DNA from: Sphingobacterium sp. UGAL515B_05 | Lineage (GTDB): Bacteria; Bacteroidota; Bacteroidia; Sphingobacteriales; Sphingobacteriaceae | Reading direction: 5' to 3' | Assembly (NCBI RefSeq): GCF_033097525.1 | Contig: NZ_CP109907.1 | Location: forward strand, 992,001 to 1,056,000 | DNA length: 64,000 bases | Shown: one piece after another, positions 18,088 to 26,918 of the stretch | Numbering within the stretch: position 1 is the stretch's first letter | How the letters are laid out: each line of letters begins with the position of its first letter | Program-made: the position numbers and the translations under genes | Notes under the pieces: model-generated | Seen by the model: only the letters and a program-made list of their open reading frames with translations | Databases searched by the model: none | Told to the model about the DNA's origin: nothing

Positions 18088-20370
18088 ATGACAGGAAATA
18101 AACTATTCAAAACAGTGTTGGGCACACTAATTTTGCCATTTTGTGCGCAAGCCCAGCAAAATCTTACACAATATGTCAACCCCTTTATTGGTTCCGCGGA
18201 TCATGGCCACGTGTTTGTTGGTGCCAACGTACCTTTAGGTGCAGTACAATTGGGGCCTACCCAAATTCCACAGATTTGGGACAAGTTCAACGGATGGGAC
18301 TGGTGCAGTGGATACAATTACAAAAGCCAGGAAATTTTGGGTTTTACCCATACCCATCTGAGCGGAACAGGTATCGGTGACCTCAACGACCTCATGATCG
18401 TTCCAGCCAACGGAAAATTACAATTAACGCCAGCGGAATTCAATAAAATGAATACAGGTTATGGCTCTTCCTTCAAAAAGGAAAATGAGGTTGCCAAACC
18501 CGGATTCTATAGCGCTTATTTAGATGACTATCAGGTACAGGCCAACCTGACAGCAACCGAACGTGTTGGCTATCATCAATATCGCTATGAAAAAACAGAC
18601 AATGCGCATATTTTGGTCGACTTAGGTTACCATATCAATTGGGATAAACCGACAGACACCTACATCAAACAGGTGAACGACTCAACCTTTGTTGGTTACC
18701 GCTTTTCAACAGGATGGGCAACTGACCAAAAATTGTATTTTGCGATCAGAACTTCCCAGCCGATACAAAAAGTAAGATTTTTCGACGGTAAAGAAGAAAA
18801 ATTAGGCCAAACAACATTTAAAGGACAGGCAATCAAAGCAGCTTTATTCTTTGATGCTGTTAAAAACAAAACCATCGAGCTTAAAGTCGGTATTTCTCCC
18901 GTAAGCTCGACCAATGCCCTGAACAATATCAATGCGGAGATTCCAAACTGGAATTTTGAAAAAGTAAAACAAGAAGCCGATCAACGTTGGAACAAAACCT
19001 TAAATAAGATTCAATTTGAAGCCGACAAAGATACGAAGACAATCTTTTATACCGCATTATACCATACCTACTTCGCTCCTACCATCTTCAACGATGCCAA
19101 TGGCGATTATTTAGGAACTGACAAACAAGTATACGAGAAGCAGGATTTTGTCAACCATACGGTATTTTCGCTTTGGGATACTTACCGTGGCCTTCATCCT
19201 TTGATGACGATCTTGGAAGACCGTAAAATCAACCAAGATTTTATCAAAACCATGTTGGCGATCTACCAACAACAAGGTAAATTGCCAATGTGGCACTTAC
19301 AAGGTAATGAAACCAATACAATGGTTGGATTACCTGCGATTCCAGTCATTGCCGATGCCTTCTTAAAAGGGATCATTGACGAGAAAGATTATTCTTTGGT
19401 CTGGGAGGCTGTTAAGACAACAGCCATGGGCAACGATCATGGCCTGAAATATGCACGTGAACTGACTTACATTCCGATCGACAGCATGCCGAATGAGTCT
19501 GTAGCATGGGCATTAGAGTATGCGATTGCCGACTTTGGTGCGTATAAAATTGCTGAAAAGCTAGGTAAAACAGAAGACGCTGCCTATTTCAAAAAACGCT
19601 ACAAACTGTACGAGCAGTATTTTGACAAAGAAGTAGGTCATTTCGTCGGTAAAAAAGCCAATGGCGAGTTCCGCAGACCTTTCGACCCATTGATGGCCAA
19701 ACACCGTGAGAATGATTATTGCGAAGGAAATGCATGGCAATATACCTGGTTAGTACCTCAAGATGTCAAAGGTCTGATCAATCTTTTCGGTGGCGAGGAG
19801 AAATTTTTGAAAAAACTGGATTATTTTACGACCATGTCATCTGATCTTGGTGGTGAAGCTTCTCCAGATATTTCAGGACTAATCGGCCAATATGCGCAAG
19901 GGAACGAACCAAATCACCATATCCCTTACTTATATGCTTACGCTGGACAACCTTGGAAAGGTGCAGCTTTAGCCCGTAAAGCGATGACGGAGTTTTACAC
20001 AAACAGTCCAGCTGGTCTATGTGGCAATGATGACGTCGGACAAATGAGTGCCTGGTATGTGTTCTCAGCAATGGGCTTCTATCCACTGAATGCAATGAGT
20101 GGTGTTTATGTCTTCGGATCACCGATGATGCAACATGCGAACATCAATTTACCAAATGGCAAAACGTTAGCGATCGATGTTAAAAATCAAGGTAAATCAA
20201 ATCAATACATTAAATCGATCAAATTGAATGGTAAACCTTATGCGAAGTCGTTCATTACACATGCACAGCTTTTAGAAGGCGGACAGATGGAAATCGAGAT
20301 GAGTGCCACGCCAAACAAAAACTTTGGTAAAAACAAAGCCGATTGGCCTTCAAGTATTGACAATAATTAA
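18088..20370 (+). CDS. Secreted GH92 alpha-mannosidase
   Basis: A 760-residue glycoside hydrolase of family 92, calcium-dependent exo-alpha-mannosidases that act on N-glycans and mannans. A signal peptide (residues 1-22, ending AQA) exports it. The N-terminal beta-sandwich domain is followed by an (alpha/alpha)6 barrel with the family signatures GNEPNHHIPYLYAY and CGNDDVGQMSAWYVFSAMGFYP. The length is normal. Divergence from the LacI-type gene suggests local sugar-dependent control. The linkage (1,2 is commonest) cannot be read from sequence alone. Confidence 0.93.
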   Translation: MTGNKLFKTVLGTLILPFCAQAQQNLTQYVNPFIGSADHGHVFVGANVPLGAVQLGPTQIPQIWDKFNGWDWCSGYNYKSQEILGFTHTHLSGTGIGDLNDLMIVPANGKLQLTPAEFNKMNTGYGSSFKKENEVAKPGFYSAYLDDYQVQANLTATERVGYHQYRYEKTDNAHILVDLGYHINWDKPTDTYIKQVNDSTFVGYRFSTGWATDQKLYFAIRTSQPIQKVRFFDGKEEKLGQTTFKGQAIKAALFFDAVKNKTIELKVGISPVSSTNALNNINAEIPNWNFEKVKQEADQRWNKTLNKIQFEADKDTKTIFYTALYHTYFAPTIFNDANGDYLGTDKQVYEKQDFVNHTVFSLWDTYRGLHPLMTILEDRKINQDFIKTMLAIYQQQGKLPMWHLQGNETNTMVGLPAIPVIADAFLKGIIDEKDYSLVWEAVKTTAMGNDHGLKYARELTYIPIDSMPNESVAWALEYAIADFGAYKIAEKLGKTEDAAYFKKRYKLYEQYFDKEVGHFVGKKANGEFRRPFDPLMAKHRENDYCEGNAWQYTWLVPQDVKGLINLFGGEEKFLKKLDYFTTMSSDLGGEASPDISGLIGQYAQGNEPNHHIPYLYAYAGQPWKGAALARKAMTEFYTNSPAGLCGNDDVGQMSAWYVFSAMGFYPLNAMSGVYVFGSPMMQHANINLPNGKTLAIDVKNQGKSNQYIKSIKLNGKPYAKSFITHAQLLEGGQMEIEMSATPNKNFGKNKADWPSSIDNN

Positions 20371-20447
20371 CTGAAAAATTGTCAGTAAAACATTACTGGA
20401 TTAATATTTGTTAATACCTTAACAACATATTTAAGGAGAAATAAAAC

Positions 20448-20774
20448 ATGGCAGATTACAAAAACATCAATATACAAGATATCCCTGACGGAGGTGATAA
20501 TCCAAAAGACTTCTATGAAACTTTCAAAGAGCGCTTAGAAGACTTAGAAACATTTCCAAAGGACTATACGTATAAATTTATCTTACCAAAAGATCAGGAC
20601 CACTTCAATCAGATCCAGAGCGTATTTGATGACACAGGTGCTCAATTTGACTTCAAGGACTCCAAAACAGGTAAGTATACTTCAATTACGGTAAACTTGA
20701 ACGTAAAAGATGCCGATCAGGTCATCTACTACTACAAAGAAGTAGCGAAGATAAAAGGTGTTATCATGTTATAA
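20448..20774 (+). CDS. DUF493 family protein
   Basis: A 108-residue cytosolic protein with the ferredoxin-like DUF493 pattern (FYETFKERLEDLETFPKDYTYKFILP followed by TSITVNLNVKDADQVIYYYKEVAKIKGVIML). The biochemical role is unknown; the small ACT-like fold suggests regulation or binding. An AAGGAGA lies about 11 bases upstream of the ATG, unusual in a phylum that rarely uses Shine-Dalgarno pairing. It is followed by a strong terminator and stands alone. Confidence 0.85.
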   Translation: MADYKNINIQDIPDGGDNPKDFYETFKERLEDLETFPKDYTYKFILPKDQDHFNQIQSVFDDTGAQFDFKDSKTGKYTSITVNLNVKDADQVIYYYKEVAKIKGVIML

Positions 20775-20777
20775 AAG

Positions 20778-20814
20778 AACAAATCAGGCTGTCGAATTGA
20801 CAGCCTGATTTGTT
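20778..20814 (+). terminator. Rho-independent terminator after DUF493 gene
   Basis: A perfect 16-bp inverted repeat (arms 20778-20793 and 20799-20814, arm AACAAATCAGGCTGTC) with loop GAATT, beginning 3 bases after the stop codon and followed by TTGT. It is clearly positioned to end the DUF493 transcript. Confidence 0.9.
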
Positions 20815-21079
20815 TTGTACCCCTCTCAAGATTAATTCAGACTCTATTATACAAATATTTACTTTTTAGAATAGAGAGACTCTCTAAGAATTATTTCTAC
20901 AGTTCTCCCCTCAATACAGATCTTTATCTTCAAAAAATCACGCCGATTGTTCAAGCCACTATGATATAAATCATCGGCTTCTTGTAAAAGATCAACCTAG
21001 CAGTATTATATGCTTGGCCCCCTAATAAACTGTATATAACCGATTCTCTTTATCTTATTCAATTAACTTTAATAAAAAA
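20815..21079. other. Intergenic region before the outer-membrane barrel gene
   Basis: No gene was found. The stretch is AT-rich and contains one short palindrome (AGAGAGACTCTCT near 20872-20884). Only the promoter at its right end has a clear role. Confidence 0.4.
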
Positions 21080-21110
21080 TTTGTGAAACGCCCACAAAGC
21101 AGTATATTTA
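21080..21110 (+). promoter_or_regulatory. Promoter of the barrel/IPT gene pair
   Basis: TTTG at 21080-21083, a 19-base spacer, then TATATTTA at 21103-21110 fits the Bacteroidota consensus. The start site would be about 15 bases before the ATG at 21133, giving a short leader. Confidence 0.65.
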
Positions 21111-21132
21111 TCCTCTTAGTTTATTATATTTT

Positions 21133-21888
21133 ATGAAAAGAATTTTATCGGCTATCCTATTATTGGGAGCAGCTCGAATTGCCTATGCGCAGACCTCACT
21201 TGACAAAGACATCGAAGGCGTTAAATCTAGAAAAGGTAGTTTTGTTACTGAATTGAACTTCAATCCATTTAAAGGAAATCTGAGCTTAAACAATGCTCTA
21301 AATCAGATCAAAGGGCGGTATTTTGTTCAGGATGACCTTGCTTTACGTTTGGGAATTGGAATCAATGTGCTCGATTCTGCAGCAAATTATGGAAATCCCT
21401 ACGGCACAAATGGTTATTTTAACTCCAATACCAAAAAGAGTACAGGATTTGATCTCAATATTGGTATTGAAAAACATTTTAAAGGAAGCTCCAGACTGTC
21501 TCCTTACATTGGATTTGACCTCTCCATCGGCTCTAAAAGTAGTAAACAGGAACTATCTACCAGCGCATATACGATGAATCTAAAGAATGCCTGGATGGAA
21601 GTTATCTATCAGCAGACCAACAATGGCTATTATTCGTCCATGCAATTAGTCCCAAATGCTTATACAAGATTTGGTGCCTATGCCGTTGCCGGATTTGACT
21701 TTTATGTTTCCAAAGGCCTGTTTGTTGGCTATGAGTTTAATTTAGGTTATTTACAGACAAAGTATAAAAAACCTGATATCACAGTAACGGGAACTGACCC
21801 TGGTTATGGCTCTTATATCTCGGAAAACAAAACCAAGACGTTTAAGAGCTCATTGGTGAATGGTCTGAGAGTAGGATACGCATTTTAA
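21133..21888 (+). CDS. Outer-membrane beta-barrel protein
   Basis: A 251-residue protein with a signal peptide (residues 1-19, ending AYA), alternating hydrophobic and polar strands, and a C-terminal aromatic residue (RVGYAF) as expected for a protein inserted by the BAM machinery. The size suggests an 8-10-stranded barrel of the OmpA/OmpW-like membrane type. It precedes the IPT/TIG lipoprotein gene by 23 bases and probably forms a two-gene operon with it. I cannot assign a substrate or function. Confidence 0.8.
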   Translation: MKRILSAILLLGAARIAYAQTSLDKDIEGVKSRKGSFVTELNFNPFKGNLSLNNALNQIKGRYFVQDDLALRLGIGINVLDSAANYGNPYGTNGYFNSNTKKSTGFDLNIGIEKHFKGSSRLSPYIGFDLSIGSKSSKQELSTSAYTMNLKNAWMEVIYQQTNNGYYSSMQLVPNAYTRFGAYAVAGFDFYVSKGLFVGYEFNLGYLQTKYKKPDITVTGTDPGYGSYISENKTKTFKSSLVNGLRVGYAF

Positions 21889-21911
21889 AAACAATAAACT
21901 TATTGATCATT

Positions 21912-23573
21912 ATGAAAGGGATTAAAATACTGTGTATTGTTTTTATTTCATTATTTGGACTATTTTCATCGTGTAAGAAGGATGACTTTACGCCACCAGC
22001 AATTCAGACACTGTCAGTTAAAGCTCAATCGTCGACTTCATTTGAAGTTGTTGGTAATATCGCTAAAAGGGGGAGTGAAGGGATAGAGGATTATGGATTT
22101 ATTTATAATACTAGCCAGGAAATAGGAGAAAACAAGGGCATAAAAGTTTCCTTGGGAAAAGATGCTAAGGAAGGAGAGTTTCGTAAACAGATTAGGGTTG
22201 ACGGGACATTACCGTACTCCTACAACAATACGGTTTGGGTACGCTCCTACTTACGAGACTCCAGGGGCACTGTTTTTGGCACAATGCTTAGTGTCAACCT
22301 TCCTAGTCCTTCTATGGGAGACATTACACCAAAAATGGCCATGTCGGGCGAAGTCGTAAAAATCACAGGTACTTTTTTCGATGCGACAGCAAACAATACC
22401 GTTGTTACAATTGGTAATATCAAAGCAAAGACTGTTTCAGTAAGTCCAACTGAAATAAGTGCAGAGGTACCAAGTGGTATACAAGCCAGCCATGGAAATT
22501 CTGTCAATGTTTCTATTCAGATCGGATCTACTCCAGCCGGCAATAGTTCTTTCCAGATACTCGCGAATTTTAAGGATTTTTCTCCTAAATCCGGGCCTGT
22601 GGGCTCAGAATTAAAATTCACTGGCGATAATTTACCTGATTATTTTGGCAGTTCAAATATCCAGGTTGAAATGGGAAATCAACTCATTAATCCTTCGTAC
22701 TATTACGGAACCATAAATGTCCCCTTCACAGCCAAGGAAAGTTCAGATCTTGCGATAACCATTAATGGAAAGAAAAAAGTGCTGGGAACGTTTAAAGTAA
22801 CTCCGCCGGTAATCAGCGAAATATCACCCGAATCCGTTTATCCAGGACAATCTATCATGCTTCGTGGGACGAACTTCCCGCCGATTAATGATGGCGGTGA
22901 GGGCCGCCCTTTAGTGAAATTAGGTACAGGAAGCTATGGTGATGCATATTTCTATGATAAAGGAACATACACTTACAATGTTCCGGATAATATAGCAGAA
23001 GGAGATTATTCCCTTTACCTAAAGGTTGGGCCACATGAAGTACAAGCTCCTAAAAAGTTGAAAATTTTGGGCTATTCAGCCTCGAATTTTTCTCCTAAGT
23101 CTGGAAGTTCACTTCAGCTGATCAATATCTCCGGAAGTTTTATCGCCGGAAATTGGTATACAGTGTATTTCGGTTCTGTACAAGGCGGTGGAACTGCAAC
23201 TTCGCCGACGAATCTACAGGTAACCGTTCCTTATGGAATGAGCGAAGGTAATGTTAAGATTAGCGTTGAATTCCCAAATAAAAAAGTAACCATTCCCGGC
23301 GACTTTGAGGTCGTTGGCCCTTCGTTTACGTCCTTTAGTCCGACATCTGCGGTACCGGGAACAGTGTTAACGATCAAAGGTTCAGGCTTTGTTCAAGGTT
23401 ACGACACTATCGTGAAATTCGGTTCAATTGCCGTAGCTCCTAATAGCGTAACGTCGAATACAATCTTAGTTACCGTACCTTCAAATGTATCTCCAGGTGC
23501 AATGAAGCTAACGGTAGTGACAGCAGGGCAATCTGTTGCACATAAAGATAATTTTACGCTATTGGACAAATAG
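21912..23573 (+). CDS. IPT/TIG-repeat cell-surface lipoprotein
   Basis: A 553-residue lipoprotein with signal sequence and lipobox LFSSC, followed by an Asp/Lys-rich stretch (KKDDF). After an N-terminal domain of about 115 residues come five IPT/TIG immunoglobulin-like repeats, recognised by repeated phrases such as ITPKMAMSGEVVKITG, FSPKSGPVGSELKFTG, ISPESVYPGQSIMLRG and FSPTSAVPGTVLTIKG. Such proteins are usually surface-exposed and bind glycans or other proteins; no catalytic domain is visible. The ATG at 21912 is preferred over a TTG nine bases upstream. It probably works with the preceding barrel protein. Confidence 0.85.
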   Translation: MKGIKILCIVFISLFGLFSSCKKDDFTPPAIQTLSVKAQSSTSFEVVGNIAKRGSEGIEDYGFIYNTSQEIGENKGIKVSLGKDAKEGEFRKQIRVDGTLPYSYNNTVWVRSYLRDSRGTVFGTMLSVNLPSPSMGDITPKMAMSGEVVKITGTFFDATANNTVVTIGNIKAKTVSVSPTEISAEVPSGIQASHGNSVNVSIQIGSTPAGNSSFQILANFKDFSPKSGPVGSELKFTGDNLPDYFGSSNIQVEMGNQLINPSYYYGTINVPFTAKESSDLAITINGKKKVLGTFKVTPPVISEISPESVYPGQSIMLRGTNFPPINDGGEGRPLVKLGTGSYGDAYFYDKGTYTYNVPDNIAEGDYSLYLKVGPHEVQAPKKLKILGYSASNFSPKSGSSLQLINISGSFIAGNWYTVYFGSVQGGGTATSPTNLQVTVPYGMSEGNVKISVEFPNKKVTIPGDFEVVGPSFTSFSPTSAVPGTVLTIKGSGFVQGYDTIVKFGSIAVAPNSVTSNTILVTVPSNVSPGAMKLTVVTAGQSVAHKDNFTLLDK

Positions 23574-23645
23574 CATTCGATTTAGGACTTCCCTCCTATT
23601 AACTCGGATCATTCTAAAAACATCAAATTTAATTTAGGTTACAAA

Positions 23646-23670
23646 AAAAGCCCGCTTTACGCGGGCTTTT
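23646..23670. terminator. Bidirectional terminator between IPT gene and pnp
   Basis: A perfect 10-bp stem (AAAAGCCCGC at 23646-23655 with GCGGGCTTTT at 23661-23670) and loop TTTAC, flanked by A and T tracts. It sits between convergent genes and can end transcription from both sides. Confidence 0.9.
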
Positions 23671-23691
23671 CGTATCATTTGAAAGATAACC

Positions 23692-25878
23692 TTATTCTTG
23701 GCCAGCGCCAGCTACAGGAGCTTCGCCAGCAGGTTTATCCTGCTTTGGTTTGTCTTCTTTCGGAGGACGAGGCAATAACGCTTTACGCGAAAGCTTCATT
23801 TTACCTTGTTTGTCGATATCCAACAATTTAACCGTTACTTTATCACCTTCTTTGAAGATACCGTCCATTGTTTCAAGACGTTTCCAGTCGATTTCAGAGA
23901 TGTGCAATAAACCATCTTTACCAGGCATGATTTCAACGAAAGCACCGAATGGCATAATTGATTTCACTTTACCTTCGTAAGTTTCACCAATTTCAGGTTT
24001 AGAAGCGATTGCTTTAATACGACCTACGGCATCATCGATAGCGGCTTTATTATCTGCGAATACTTGAACAACACCTTTGTTATCAACTTCTTCGATCGAA
24101 ATTGTAGCACCGGTCTCACGTTGCATCTCTTGGATAATTTTACCACCTGGTCCGATTACAGCACCAATAAATTCTTTATCGATCAACAATTGAACGATAC
24201 GAGGTGCATGTGGTTTGTAGTCTTCACGTGGAGCAGAAATTGTTTTCTTCATTTCACCTAAGATGTGTAAACGCGCTTCTTTTGCTTGATCCAAAGCTTG
24301 CGTCAACACTTCCCATTTCAAACCATTGATTTTTAAGTCCATTTGACAAGCAACGATACCTTTTTCTGTACCAGTTACTTTAAAGTCCATATCACCTAAA
24401 TGATCTTCATCACCTAAGATATCCGATAAGATCGCGTATTTACCAGTTTTCTCATCAGAAATCAATCCCATGGCAATACCTGAAACTGGCGCTTTCAATT
24501 TCACACCGGCATCCAAAAGTGCTAATGTACCAGCGCATACCGTAGCCATTGAAGAAGATCCATTTGATTCCAGGATATCAGAAACAACACGGATCGTATA
24601 TGGATTTTCACTGTCTGCAGGAAGTACCTGTTTCAATGAACGCATAGCCAAGTTACCGTGACCAACTTCACGACGGCCAGGACCTCTATTAGGTCTTACC
24701 TCACCTGTAGAGAATGCAGGGAAGTTGTAGTGAAGAATAAATTTATTATAACCGTTGATAAAAGCACCATCGATCATTTGCTCATCGTCTTTAGCGCCTA
24801 AAGTAACCGAAGTCAATGATTGTGTTTCACCACGTGTGAATACAGCCGAACCGTGTGCAGCAGGCAAGTAATCTACTTCAGACCAGATCGGACGTACAGT
24901 ACGTACATCACGGCCATCTAAACGTATACCTTCATCCAAAACTAGGTTACGGACAGCATCATACTGAACATCGTGGAAATATTTTTTAAATAAGAATGCG
25001 GTATCATCATCCAATTCCTCAGGCATTGTCGCTCTGTACTCTTCCGCGATTTTTGCGAAGTTCTCAGAACGGTCATGTTTGGCAGAAGCAGATTTTGCAA
25101 TAGCGTAAACTTTATCGTAAGTAGCTGCAAAAATAGCATCTCTCAATTCAAGGTTTTCAGGCTCGTGGTTATACTCACGCTTCACAGTTTTACCAACTAA
25201 GTTAGCCAGTTCTACCTGAGCAGCAACTTGTTTTTTGATAGCTTCATGAGCAAAAGCAATTGCTTCTACCATTTCAGCTTCAGAAATTTCTTTCGCTTCA
25301 CCTTCAACCATACCGATATCCTGTGCCGAACCAGCAACAATAAACTCTAAAGTTGCATTTTCAAGCTCAGACAATTTTGGGTTGATCACCAACTGACCGT
25401 CAATTTTCGCAACACGAACTTCAGAAATTGGTCCATTGAAAGGAATATCAGAAACAGCAATAGCTGCAGAAGCTGCCAAGCCCGCTAGAGCGTCAGGCAT
25501 AATATCTTTATCTGCCGAAATCAAGCTGATTGCAACTTGTGTATCTGCGTGATAATTTTCAGGGAACAAAGGACGTAATGCACGGTCTACCAAACGTGAG
25601 ATCAATACCTCATAATCCGATAATCTAGCCTCACGACGTAAGAAACCTCCTGGAATACGGCCAGTTGCCGCATATTTTTCTTGATAATCTACAGAAAGGG
25701 GTAAAAAATCAACGCCAGATTTCGCTTCTTTAGCTGAAACAACTGTTGCAAGCAACATCGTATCACCTTGTTTTAATACTACAGCCCCATCAGCCTGTTT
25801 TGCCAATTTCCCTGTAGACAATTCGATCTGGGTGCCATTACCCATATCGATGGTCGTTTTAATTTCGTTGTAATTCAT
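23692..25878 (-). CDS. pnp: Polyribonucleotide nucleotidyltransferase (PNPase)
   Basis: A 728-residue PNPase, the phosphorolytic 3'-5' exoribonuclease of mRNA decay. It has two RNase PH domains separated by a helical domain, followed by a KH domain ([28 protein letters not shown]) and an S1 domain ([30 protein letters not shown]). The C-terminal tail is Lys/Pro-rich. The gene is monocistronic here, with rpsO further upstream on the same strand as in many bacteria (rpsO-pnp order), but separated by about 660 bases. Confidence 0.97.
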   Translation of the reverse strand: MNYNEIKTTIDMGNGTQIELSTGKLAKQADGAVVLKQGDTMLLATVVSAKEAKSGVDFLPLSVDYQEKYAATGRIPGGFLRREARLSDYEVLISRLVDRALRPLFPENYHADTQVAISLISADKDIMPDALAGLAASAAIAVSDIPFNGPISEVRVAKIDGQLVINPKLSELENATLEFIVAGSAQDIGMVEGEAKEISEAEMVEAIAFAHEAIKKQVAAQVELANLVGKTVKREYNHEPENLELRDAIFAATYDKVYAIAKSASAKHDRSENFAKIAEEYRATMPEELDDDTAFLFKKYFHDVQYDAVRNLVLDEGIRLDGRDVRTVRPIWSEVDYLPAAHGSAVFTRGETQSLTSVTLGAKDDEQMIDGAFINGYNKFILHYNFPAFSTGEVRPNRGPGRREVGHGNLAMRSLKQVLPADSENPYTIRVVSDILESNGSSSMATVCAGTLALLDAGVKLKAPVSGIAMGLISDEKTGKYAILSDILGDEDHLGDMDFKVTGTEKGIVACQMDLKINGLKWEVLTQALDQAKEARLHILGEMKKTISAPREDYKPHAPRIVQLLIDKEFIGAVIGPGGKIIQEMQRETGATISIEEVDNKGVVQVFADNKAAIDDAVGRIKAIASKPEIGETYEGKVKSIMPFGAFVEIMPGKDGLLHISEIDWKRLETMDGIFKEGDKVTVKLLDIDKQGKMKLSRKALLPRPPKEDKPKQDKPAGEAPVAGAGQE

Positions 25879-25951
25879 TTAATCTTGTTTGCGACATGCT
25901 TTTCATCTTGTTGGCAGCATGCCAATATTTTAAATACATTAGATTTCAGCA

Positions 25952-25984
25952 CAAAGGTAAATTAAAATATTAAGATTAATGCAA
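25952..25984 (-). promoter_or_regulatory. Promoter of pnp
   Basis: On the minus strand TTG (plus 25982-25984), 22 bases, then TACCTTTG (plus 25952-25959), a perfect -7 consensus. The leader to the pnp ATG would be about 65 bases, long enough for the autoregulation known for pnp, although no specific structure was identified. Confidence 0.6.
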
Positions 25985-26139
25985 TTCACAGCAGGCTAAA
26001 TCATCAAACCCTCGGAATACGGTAGCAATTGCCCCAGTCTGTCAGCCAATGAATCGATTGAAGTCTTCTCAAGTTCTCTTATTTCTCGAAAAGGCTTCCA
26101 AAGGCTTATCAATTATAACGAGGAATCTAGCCTATTGCG

Positions 26140-26207
26140 CAGTATAAGACAAAATGTAAACTTTTCTCAGGATGGGGTAATATGTAAACCTATTTCAGTA
26201 TAAGACA
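26140..26207. repeat. Nested short direct repeats, possible insertion-sequence end
   Basis: CAGTATAAGACA occurs at 26140-26151 and 26196-26207, and ATGTAAAC occurs at 26154-26161 and 26182-26189. The offsets are 56 and 28 bases, so both pairs share a 28-base register. Multiple short repeats containing TGTAAAC resemble the ends of IS21-type elements as I remember them. No transposase or second end is in the window, so this would be a remnant. Confidence 0.35.
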
Positions 26208-26213
26208 TGGCTA

Positions 26214-26279
26214 TCATCTTCGGAGATTCTTCGGTGCTTCTTCGGTACTTGTTCGGAGCTTGTTCGGTACTTCTTCGGT
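26214..26279. repeat. Six tandem 11-bp repeats
   Basis: Six consecutive 11-base units with consensus RCTTSTTCGGW: TCATCTTCGGA, GATTCTTCGGT, GCTTCTTCGGT, ACTTGTTCGGA, GCTTGTTCGGT, ACTTCTTCGGT. Variation is confined to positions 1-3, 5 and 11, while TTCGG is invariant. An 11-base period does not keep a reading frame, so it is unlikely to be coding. It lies in the gene-free stretch between pnp and the rpsO terminator. Confidence 0.8.
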
Positions 26280-26480
26280 TGGAAGCGAAGAAACAACGAA
26301 TAAGCTCCGAGGAAAAAGCGATGAAATAACGACTAAATAGCGAAACTGAAGTAAAGGACAAGTAGGCCAATCTCGTCCGCTAATCTCAGGACGTCTTGAA
26401 CAACTGCAAAAGCCATGACGAACAGAAAACAACCATGCTGACGCGAAAAGTCCTATAAAAATTCGGTCACGATAAGCACA
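26280..26480. other. Gene-free DNA between pnp and rpsO
   Basis: Open frames here on the minus strand run through the 11-bp repeat and have no family resemblance or normal composition, so I take them as chance. This stretch together with 25985-26139 shows no promoter, RNA gene or recognisable protein remnant and looks like acquired or decayed sequence. Confidence 0.4.
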
Positions 26481-26486
26481 ATAAAA

Positions 26487-26513
26487 AAAGCCATCCAAAA
26501 ATTGGATGGCTTT
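26487..26513 (-). terminator. Rho-independent terminator of rpsO
   Basis: A 12-bp stem (arms 26487-26498 and 26502-26513, arm AAAGCCATCCAA) with a 3-base loop, followed on the minus strand by a run of seven T. It lies 22 bases after the rpsO stop. Confidence 0.9.
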
Positions 26514-26535
26514 CTTAACACCTTTGTATTAAAGC

Positions 26536-26814
26536 TTATTTGATAATATCACGTAAACCTAGACCTTTAATGATCGCACGGTAACGGTTGATATCTTTTT
26601 TGTAAAGATAAGCTAATAATGAACGACGTTTACCTACTAACATTTGTAGGGCACGTTGTGTACCGAAATCTTTTCTGTTTTTTTTCAAGTGCTCAGTTAA
26701 GTGAGCAATTCTCTTAGTGAATAAAGCAACTTGACCTTCAGTAGATCCTGTGTTTGTAGCTGATCCAGCAAATTCTGCGAAGATATCAGCTTTGTACTCT
26801 TTACTTAAATACAT
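26536..26814 (-). CDS. rpsO: Ribosomal protein S15
   Basis: A 92-residue uS15 of the small ribosomal subunit, which binds 16S rRNA early in assembly. The conserved helical core is clear (AHLTEHLKKNRKDFGTQRALQMLVGKRRSLLAYLYKKD). The N-terminus is a few residues longer than the Escherichia coli protein, common in Bacteroidota. It has its own promoter and terminator. Confidence 0.97.
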   Translation of the reverse strand: MYLSKEYKADIFAEFAGSATNTGSTEGQVALFTKRIAHLTEHLKKNRKDFGTQRALQMLVGKRRSLLAYLYKKDINRYRAIIKGLGLRDIIK

Positions 26815-26858
26815 TTCCTGAATAATATTAAAGCGTTAAAAATTTTATTAATTGGCTG

Positions 26859-26889
26859 CAAAGATAGCAAAAATCTTTGAGTGCCAAAA
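26859..26889 (-). promoter_or_regulatory. Promoter of rpsO
   Basis: On the minus strand TTTTG (plus 26885-26889), 18 bases, then TATCTTTG (plus 26859-26866), a perfect TAnnTTTG. The predicted start near 26852 leaves a leader of about 38 bases before the rpsO ATG. Confidence 0.65.
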
Positions 26890-26918
26890 TAATTTAATAA
26901 GCAAAGGTTCAGCTACGA

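Noticed and set aside
26167..26498. Two overlapping minus-strand frames between pnp and rpsO with a repeated STEE/APK pattern
   Set aside because: The pattern comes from the 11-bp tandem DNA repeat read in different frames; there is no start signal, domain or conserved protein.
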